A model generated the notes under the pieces. That model was given only the letters and a program-made list of their open reading frames with translations. It searched no databases and was not told the DNA's origin. The position numbers were made by a program, and so were the translations under genes. Shown piece by piece: positions 7,460 through 13,222 of a DNA stretch of 17,761 bases (positions within the stretch are counted from its first letter, which is position 1; each line of letters begins with the position of its first letter). Source of the DNA: an uncultured Bacilli bacterium (GTDB lineage Bacteria; Bacillota_I; Bacilli_A; RF39; UBA660); assembly GCA_944363805.1 (NCBI GenBank), contig CALVVH010000027.1:1-17761 (forward strand), in the 5' to 3' direction.

Positions 7460-9241
7460 ATGAAAAAGGTATTTGAAAAGCATGGAATATTAAGAACAAT
7501 TGGTGCCCTTTTAGATATTATTGGCATTATCTTAGTAATAATTGCAATCCCAGTAGCCAATGAAACAGCTGAAATCATTTTACGTTTAACTGGTATCATC
7601 ATGGTTATTGTTGGTACATTTAGCATAATGTTTAGAAATCTTAAAGAGAAATTTACTAAACTGGGCTTTACTGGTACTATATTGATTGCTTTGAGTTTCA
7701 TCCTAATTGCTATATCAGCATTTATCGATGAATCCAATTCTAATTTAGTAAATGCTAATATGATTGTTATATTAAGTGGTATGCTTCTTTTTGTTGTTGG
7801 TGGTCTCATGTTATCCCTAACATCTAAAGAACATCGTTTAGCTAAATCATTATTAGTAATAATATTGGCAATCATTTTATTTACTTGGTTAGTTCCATAT
7901 GGTTATTTCAATGGCGCTGATTTCTACGACTATGGAATGCGTCGTATAGGTATTATGGACATCAGTGTTGCAATTTATAATGCTCTATATTATTCTGTAG
8001 ATAAAGTAGTATTCTTATTTATACTTGCAGGATTCTATGGTGTTTTATCTAAAATAAATGGTTATCAAAAGATGGTTATCTCACTTGCCAAAAAGTTAGG
8101 TAAGCATCCAATCTTAGTTTCAGTAATAATGTCAATAGTACTATTTGTTCTTACGTCATTATTTAGCCAAACTTTAATTGTATTATTATTTGTTCCATTA
8201 TTCATATCAATTTTATTAAATATGAATATTGATAAATTGACAGCTTTTGCTATTACCTTCGGTTCTGTTTTAGTAGGTATTTTAGGTGCCACTTATGGAA
8301 CTGAAAGTATAACAATGTTCAATTACTATATCTCAACTGATATTACAGTAGGTTTGACATATCGTTTTATAATTGCTGCAGTTGCTGTAGTATTATATAA
8401 CTTCTTCATTTGTATGCGTCTTAAAAAAGTTCTTGCAGATACAGATAAGAAGAGTAAGAATGCTGATATTGAAGATGACCCATTTAAGGTTGAAGCACCA
8501 AAGAAAAAAGTTAGTATAATACCAGTAGCAGTAGTATTATTCATACTGGCAGTTATTGCAGTATTGTGTTATATTGCTTGGAATACTAACTTCGAAATTG
8601 CAATATTTACTGAATTCCATGAATGGCTAATCAATTTAGCACCAACTGAAGATTTCCTAATTATGAGTTATCTTCTTGGAAGCAATGCTCAACCATTTGG
8701 TGAATACACTTATGTATTTGCTCTATGCAGCGTATTGATTCTTGCTGCTGGTTTAATTGCTTACTTATATAGAATGAAATTCAATGAATTCCTTGATGCA
8801 TTCTACAATGGTACTAAAAAAATGTTCAAGCCAATTGTTTATGTTGCGTCAGTTTATCTAGTATTTGGTTTATGCTATAATACACCATTTATTGCTTCAA
8901 TAACCAATTGGATGTACAATTTAGTTGAAGGATTTAATCCATTCCTAACATCATTAATGGCTTTTATTACTTCAGTATTCCATAATGATTTAGGATATAC
9001 AAGTTTCGCTGTAGGTTCATTCTTAACAAGCGTATTCTCAGCTAATTTTGATTTAGTCCACGCTATATATACATCAATGTATGGTATAGTTCAAATATTC
9101 ATGCCAACAAGCTTTATGTTAGTTCTTGGTTTATCTTTAATGAAGTTAGATTATAAATCATGGTTCAAATATATCTGGATGTTTGTTGTTGGTATGGTTA
9201 TCATACTACTAGTACTATTTACAGTAGTAACCTACATTTAG
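7460..9241 (+). CDS. ArcD-like (YfcC-related) transporter with an extra four-helix N-terminal domain
   Basis: A membrane protein of 593 residues. From about residue 130 to the end it parallels the neighbouring ArcD. The first core helix (VIILAIILFTWLVPYGYF) lines up with ILIIVLAILSHVLPNAEF in ArcD, GILGATYG resembles VLGSTVN, and the C-termini match (LMKLDYKSWFKYIW against LAKVEYTTWFKWAF). Before that core are about 128 extra residues with four predicted helices (about 14-32, 39-58, 70-89 and 99-119), absent from ArcD. A charged cytoplasmic loop (about residues 325-350, many Lys and Asp) divides the two halves of the core. ATG 7460 follows a strong AAGGAGGT. The gene has its own promoter and terminator. 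The substrate is unknown; an amino acid or dicarboxylate is plausible from the family. Confidence 0.85.
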   Translation: MKKVFEKHGILRTIGALLDIIGIILVIIAIPVANETAEIILRLTGIIMVIVGTFSIMFRNLKEKFTKLGFTGTILIALSFILIAISAFIDESNSNLVNANMIVILSGMLLFVVGGLMLSLTSKEHRLAKSLLVIILAIILFTWLVPYGYFNGADFYDYGMRRIGIMDISVAIYNALYYSVDKVVFLFILAGFYGVLSKINGYQKMVISLAKKLGKHPILVSVIMSIVLFVLTSLFSQTLIVLLFVPLFISILLNMNIDKLTAFAITFGSVLVGILGATYGTESITMFNYYISTDITVGLTYRFIIAAVAVVLYNFFICMRLKKVLADTDKKSKNADIEDDPFKVEAPKKKVSIIPVAVVLFILAVIAVLCYIAWNTNFEIAIFTEFHEWLINLAPTEDFLIMSYLLGSNAQPFGEYTYVFALCSVLILAAGLIAYLYRMKFNEFLDAFYNGTKKMFKPIVYVASVYLVFGLCYNTPFIASITNWMYNLVEGFNPFLTSLMAFITSVFHNDLGYTSFAVGSFLTSVFSANFDLVHAIYTSMYGIVQIFMPTSFMLVLGLSLMKLDYKSWFKYIWMFVVGMVIILLVLFTVVTYI

Positions 9242-9265
9242 AGTTCGCAATAGAACTCTTTTTTT
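9240..9265 (+). terminator. Terminator of the second transporter
   Basis: AGAGTTC and GAACTCT form a perfect 7-bp stem around a GCAATA loop, followed by Ts to 9265. The stem starts inside the TAG stop codon. Confidence 0.88.
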
Positions 9266-9269
9266 CTTG

Positions 9270-9275
9270 TATAAT
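9270..9275 (+). promoter_or_regulatory. -10 box upstream of the Clp gene
   Basis: A perfect TATAAT, five bases after the previous terminator. I see no good -35, CIRCE element or CtsR heptad repeat nearby. Transcription would start near 9282, giving a leader of about 45 bases that contains the whole inverted repeat at 9299-9331. Confidence 0.4.
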
Positions 9276-9298
9276 TTTTAATTAATTATCCCATTATT

Positions 9299-9331
9299 AA
9301 CATAGAATTAAGTGAGGGAGGATTCTATGTT
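9299..9331 (+). promoter_or_regulatory. Hairpin enclosing the Clp ribosome binding site and start codon
   Basis: AACATAGAAT (9299-9308) and ATTCTATGTT (9322-9331) are a perfect 10-bp inverted repeat. The 13-base loop carries the ribosome binding site GGGAGG (9316-9321), and the 3' arm contains the start codon ATG 9327-9329. In the mRNA this stem would hold the start codon in a duplex of eight A-U and two G-C pairs. Such a weak stem could melt with temperature, as RNA thermometers do. The repeat is seen directly; its regulatory role is inference. Confidence 0.6.
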
Positions 9332-11432
9332 TGATAAATATAGTTTTACCATTAGAAAGATTTTTAAATGTGCTGAAGAGGAAATGCAAACCTTACATCA
9401 TCCTTATGTTGGCAGTGAACACCTCTTATTAAGTTTATTAAAAAATTCCCCAGAGATTATTTCTATTGCTGACAAATTTGATTTAACTTATGATAATTTT
9501 AAAAAAGAACTCATGCTCATCGTCGGTTCTTCGAGTAAAGCTAGTCAATATATTTTATATACACCACTTTTAAAAAGAGTTATCAATCTAGCCTTAGATG
9601 ATGCCAAAGAAAGAAAAGAAGAGCTCAATCCTAAACATCTTTTTCTAGCTCTTTTAGAAGAGGGTGAAGGCATTGCCATCAGACTTTTATATGGAATGAA
9701 TATAAATTTAGATAGTATATATGATGAGTTACAAGATAAACCATCTTCCGTCAAACAAAAATTGGAAATATTAAATATTGGCAAGGATTTAAATAGTTTA
9801 ATAGATTATGATGATGTTTTAGTAGGAAGAGATAAAGAACTGAGTTTGATAATCGAGACTTTAATTCGCAAAAACAAAAATAATCCCCTTTTAGTTGGGG
9901 ATGCTGGAGTAGGCAAAACAGCAATTGTTGAAGAACTTGTTAGGAGAATCAATTTAAAACAAGTTCCAGCTTCTTTACAAAATAAACAGATTGTTATGCT
10001 CGAAATGGGTTCTTTAGTCGCTGGTACTAAATATCGCGGTGAATTTGAAGAAAAATTGACAAAGATAATTAAAGAGTTAGAAAATAATCCTAATATCATT
10101 TTATTTATTGATGAAATTCATACCATGGTAAATGCTGGAGGTGCTGAGGGAGCCATCAATGCTAGTGACATTCTAAAACCTTATTTAGCTCGTGGTAAAG
10201 TAAAGGTCATCGGCGCTACAACAACAATAGAATATAATAAATTCATATTGCAGGATAAAGCATTAAATCGGCGCTTTGAGTTAATTAAAGTATGTGAGCC
10301 TAGCCCATTAGAAACAGAGACTATCTTGAATAAAATAAAACCAAATTATGAAAAACATTACCATATTAAAATTACTACTCAGAATGTAAAAGATATCGTC
10401 ACTTTGGCCAATCGCTATATAATTGATCGCCGTAACCCTGATAAATCTATCGACATCTTAGATTCAGTTTGTGCTATGAAAGAAGTTTCTAGTAATTCAG
10501 ATAGTATAATAGCGGCATATCAGAGTAAAAAAGCTGACATTATCAAAATGAAGGAAGAAATGGTCAAGAAAAATGACTTTAAAAAAGCCCTTGAATACCA
10601 CAATGCCGAATTAAAGATTGATAAAATCTTGAATAAAAAGTTAAAAGAGACTATAAAAATTACGGAAAGTGATATTTTAAATTTCTTAAGTAGAAAATGT
10701 AATATTCCTCTTATTGATAAAAAGAAACATTATCAAAAGTTAAAAGATTATTTATTAGATAATCTAATTGGCCAAGACAATGCCATTAAAAGGATAGTTG
10801 ATAATATGATTAGCTTTGATGATACTAAGCCCTTATCGCTGTTACTTACTGGTTCCACCGGTGTAGGTAAAACAGAAACTGTCAAATTATTAAGTAAATT
10901 TTTAAATATTAATTTATTACGTCTTGATATGAGTGAATATAATCAAGATATTGCTATCAGTAGATTGCTAGGTTCTAGCGCCGGTTATGTTGGTTATGAT
11001 GACGGATGTATATTTGATAAAATAAGAATGGAGCCATACACTTGTATTTTAGTTGATGAATTAGAAAAAGCATCTCCAAGCGTCATTAATCTTTTTTTGC
11101 AGATATTAGATGAAGGCTTTATAACCAACGCCAAAGGCGAAAAAATTGACTTTAAAAATACTATGATTTTTATGACTAGTAACGTCAAAGGGACTAAAAA
11201 AATTGGCTTTTGTGAAAATAGTACCACTTATAACGAAAATTTCAGTCGAGAATTTATCGCTAGATTTACTGACATAATCGAATTTAATGATGTTACTAGT
11301 GCAATGCTTGATATTTACTTAACTAAACATCATATTAAGGACAAAAGTATCATTGCCAACTACGATTTCCGCAAATATGGGTTCCGTGGTTTAAAATATT
11401 TGATTAATAAAGGAATCAAAATTAAAAATTGA
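9327..11432 (+). CDS. ClpC-like AAA+ unfoldase with a shortened C-terminus
   Basis: ATG 9327 is chosen because GGGAGG (9316-9321) ends five bases before it; the in-frame GTG at 9312 lies upstream of that site. The product has 701 residues. Two Clp N-domain repeats (about 1-38 and 79-120) precede AAA-1, which has Walker A GDAGVGKT (191-198), pore loop KYRGEF, Walker B ILFIDE (258-263) and NRRF. A short UVR-like coiled middle domain (about 395-445) follows. AAA-2 has Walker A GSTGVGKT (509-516), GYVGYDDG and Walker B CILVDELEK (573-581). IGF (626-628) sits where ClpP-binding ATPases have their loop, so partnership with ClpP is likely. B. subtilis ClpC is about 810 residues. Here the AAA-2 small domain is cut short: YGFRGLKYL stands in for GARPLRR and the protein ends about 14 residues later. 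Confidence 0.88.
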   Translation: MFDKYSFTIRKIFKCAEEEMQTLHHPYVGSEHLLLSLLKNSPEIISIADKFDLTYDNFKKELMLIVGSSSKASQYILYTPLLKRVINLALDDAKERKEELNPKHLFLALLEEGEGIAIRLLYGMNINLDSIYDELQDKPSSVKQKLEILNIGKDLNSLIDYDDVLVGRDKELSLIIETLIRKNKNNPLLVGDAGVGKTAIVEELVRRINLKQVPASLQNKQIVMLEMGSLVAGTKYRGEFEEKLTKIIKELENNPNIILFIDEIHTMVNAGGAEGAINASDILKPYLARGKVKVIGATTTIEYNKFILQDKALNRRFELIKVCEPSPLETETILNKIKPNYEKHYHIKITTQNVKDIVTLANRYIIDRRNPDKSIDILDSVCAMKEVSSNSDSIIAAYQSKKADIIKMKEEMVKKNDFKKALEYHNAELKIDKILNKKLKETIKITESDILNFLSRKCNIPLIDKKKHYQKLKDYLLDNLIGQDNAIKRIVDNMISFDDTKPLSLLLTGSTGVGKTETVKLLSKFLNINLLRLDMSEYNQDIAISRLLGSSAGYVGYDDGCIFDKIRMEPYTCILVDELEKASPSVINLFLQILDEGFITNAKGEKIDFKNTMIFMTSNVKGTKKIGFCENSTTYNENFSREFIARFTDIIEFNDVTSAMLDIYLTKHHIKDKSIIANYDFRKYGFRGLKYLINKGIKIKN

Positions 11433-11457
11433 CAATCATCTTAAAAAGTGCTAAAAT
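11429..11457 (+). promoter_or_regulatory. Near-consensus promoter of the J-like gene
   Basis: TTGACA (11429-11434), a 17-base spacer, then TAAAAT (11452-11457), with TG one base before the -10 (TGCTAAAAT). The -35 overlaps the TGA stop codon of the Clp gene (11430-11432). This is the best sigma-A type promoter in the window, so the J-like gene can be expressed independently of the Clp gene. Confidence 0.85.
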
Positions 11458-11485
11458 AACCTCTTGTTAAAAAAGGGGGACTTAT

Positions 11486-13006
11486 ATGACAAAAACTGAA
11501 GCCGCTAAAATATTAAATTTACCAGAAGATGCTAGCTTAGATGTACTAAGAGAAACTTATAATGATTTGATGCATATTTATCATCCATATTTAATTGCTA
11601 CCAACGACAAAAAGATGGAAGAAAAGTATCATCTTATCAATGAGGCATATGAAGTCCTTGCGGCATCTAAAGGGCGTAGTGTAAATGCTACTGAAGAAAG
11701 CAAAGCAATATTTATAAGTTACATCAATGAGTATATTCATCGTATATCATCTTTTTACAGTATAATAGATGCTGATATTTTAAATTATATTTTAAAATAT
11801 CTAATCGAAATGAAAGTTAAAGTTAACAATTGTAAAGATTCCTTAACTTTGGAACACTTGATAAAAGAGTTTAAAAATAAGATGCAAGAATATGCTCAAA
11901 TATATTTTGATAAAATGGTTGATCAAAAAGTAAACTCGATGACTCCCGCTATATACGCTCTTATCTTAAAATATTTAGAAGAAGTCAAAGCTGCTCCAGA
12001 TGTCTTTGCAGCATATGAAATTGTTCAAAAAATGTTTAAAGCTATTGCAACTTATTATGCTAGATATAATAATATTCGTAGTATGTTAGATGCTATCATT
12101 CAAAAATACGAGCTAAATGACTATGTCAAAGATAAGCTTCCAAATTTGGAAGACGAATGCTTAAAAAAGATAGCTGTAACTTTAAATAATGGAAATATCT
12201 ATCCAATTTATGATGAATTTGAAGAAGAATTGCAAAAAATTGTAGCAACTAGCAAGGTTACTTCAACTAGTGTTCTAAACGACCTAATTGATAATTATCG
12301 AAAATATGTTACATCTTTAAACCTTGGTGAATTATCTGAACAAAACAAAGCCTTAGAAGCAACAGAAGTTCTAAAAATAATTATCGAATTTTTGAGTAAA
12401 ACTTCAAGACTAGCTATTGACCCAGAAAAATTATTGTTTTTTGAAAATGTCAACTGGAGTGATTTAAATACTTTAAAGCAACAGCTTCTTGAAGAATTTG
12501 GTCCAAGCTTGGAATTCGAAAACTGTGACATATATGTAAGTCGTGATGTTCCATCATTTTTCTATAATGGAATGATAAAAGTTTTTTCTAATAACAATGG
12601 TACAGTCGAATATACGGCAGCTCCACACTTTATTTATCACGAAAAAATGTCTGAACATGATTTAACAATAAAATATATTTCTTTAAAGGAACTACTATTG
12701 AAATCCCAATTTGTTGGTAAAGCATTCGAACGTACTGCTCCAACAGTTAATAATGGTTCTGAATTTATCAAGCCAAGTAGTCCATATTTTATCTTATATT
12801 TTGGTAAGTATGGGGCATTATTAGCTAATTTTCAAAAACAAGACCCATTCTGTACAATTTCTCCGGAATATTTAGTTGATGGTAAATATGTTTTTAAAGA
12901 AATTGATGCCGATTTATCTAAATATTTCAATAAATATGATACATATAGACAAATAACTGATTTTATTAATAGAAAAGTAAGTAGAAATGGAGCCCCTAGA
13001 ATGTAG
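11486..13006 (+). CDS. Large protein with a degenerate N-terminal J-domain
   Basis: 506 residues, ATG 11486 after an AAGGGGGA ribosome binding site. Residues 1-58 look like a J-domain (AAKILNLPEDASLDVLRETY, then YHLINEAYEVL), but the diagnostic HPD is HPY (33-35). The aspartate needed to stimulate DnaK ATPase in known J proteins is absent, so it is probably a J-like scaffold or adaptor. Residues about 70-320 are long, charged helices with no motif I recognise. Residues about 330-506 look more mixed, with many aromatic residues (FFYNGMIKVFSNNNG, PYFILYFGKYGALLANF). There is no signal peptide or membrane segment, so it is probably cytoplasmic. It directly follows the ClpC-like gene and has its own strong promoter and terminator. 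I do not recognise the family beyond the J-like start. Confidence 0.8.
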   Translation: MTKTEAAKILNLPEDASLDVLRETYNDLMHIYHPYLIATNDKKMEEKYHLINEAYEVLAASKGRSVNATEESKAIFISYINEYIHRISSFYSIIDADILNYILKYLIEMKVKVNNCKDSLTLEHLIKEFKNKMQEYAQIYFDKMVDQKVNSMTPAIYALILKYLEEVKAAPDVFAAYEIVQKMFKAIATYYARYNNIRSMLDAIIQKYELNDYVKDKLPNLEDECLKKIAVTLNNGNIYPIYDEFEEELQKIVATSKVTSTSVLNDLIDNYRKYVTSLNLGELSEQNKALEATEVLKIIIEFLSKTSRLAIDPEKLLFFENVNWSDLNTLKQQLLEEFGPSLEFENCDIYVSRDVPSFFYNGMIKVFSNNNGTVEYTAAPHFIYHEKMSEHDLTIKYISLKELLLKSQFVGKAFERTAPTVNNGSEFIKPSSPYFILYFGKYGALLANFQKQDPFCTISPEYLVDGKYVFKEIDADLSKYFNKYDTYRQITDFINRKVSRNGAPRM

Positions 13007-13027
13007 AAAGCTTTGGCTTTCTTTTTT
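13005..13027 (+). terminator. Terminator of the J-like gene
   Basis: AGAAAGC and GCTTTCT form a 7-bp stem around TTTG, followed by six Ts. The stem begins within the TAG stop codon. Confidence 0.85.
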
Positions 13028-13102
13028 CTTTCTATTAATATATATTTTATATAGCGCTGCCACAGTAATGAAAATACTCTAAAGACAATTTTAGATGGCC
13101 AA

Positions 13103-13129
13103 TTGACAATGTGTTATTAGTTGTATAAA
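13103..13129 (+). promoter_or_regulatory. Candidate promoter upstream of the Ca2+-ATPase gene
   Basis: A perfect TTGACA at 13103-13108 is followed by TATAAA at 13124-13129 (spacer 15). TAAACT at 13126-13131 is an alternative -10 with a 17-base spacer. Transcription would start near 13136-13138, leaving a leader of about 85 bases that contains the inverted repeat at 13143-13168. Confidence 0.5.
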
Positions 13130-13142
13130 CTGTTCAATCCCA

Positions 13143-13168
13143 AAATAATTTAATTCAATAAATTATTT
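13143..13168. repeat. Inverted repeat in the Ca2+-ATPase leader
   Basis: AAATAATTTA (13143-13152) and TAAATTATTT (13159-13168) are perfect 10-bp arms separated by ATTCAA. The element lies between the candidate promoter and the gene. It could be an operator or an mRNA hairpin; its arms are entirely A/T, so chance cannot be excluded. Confidence 0.4.
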
Positions 13169-13222
13169 ATATTGGCATGTTTTTCATTTCTACTCATATA
13201 CTTGTTTTGGGAGGACAAGCAT

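Noticed and set aside
7405..7875. Minus-strand open frame of 156 codons opposite the second transporter
   Set aside because: It is a shadow of the membrane-protein gene on the plus strand, which has a strong ribosome binding site and clear homology to ArcD. The shadow has neither.
11430..11444. Reading TGA as Trp would extend the Clp frame by four codons to TAA
   Set aside because: Trp is encoded by TGG in every gene and the genes contain no internal TGA, so the standard code applies.
11445..11456. AGTGCTAA, resembling the right half of a CIRCE heat-shock operator
   Set aside because: The matching left half (TTAGCACTC) is not found at the required spacing; the bases are part of the -10 region of the J-like gene promoter.
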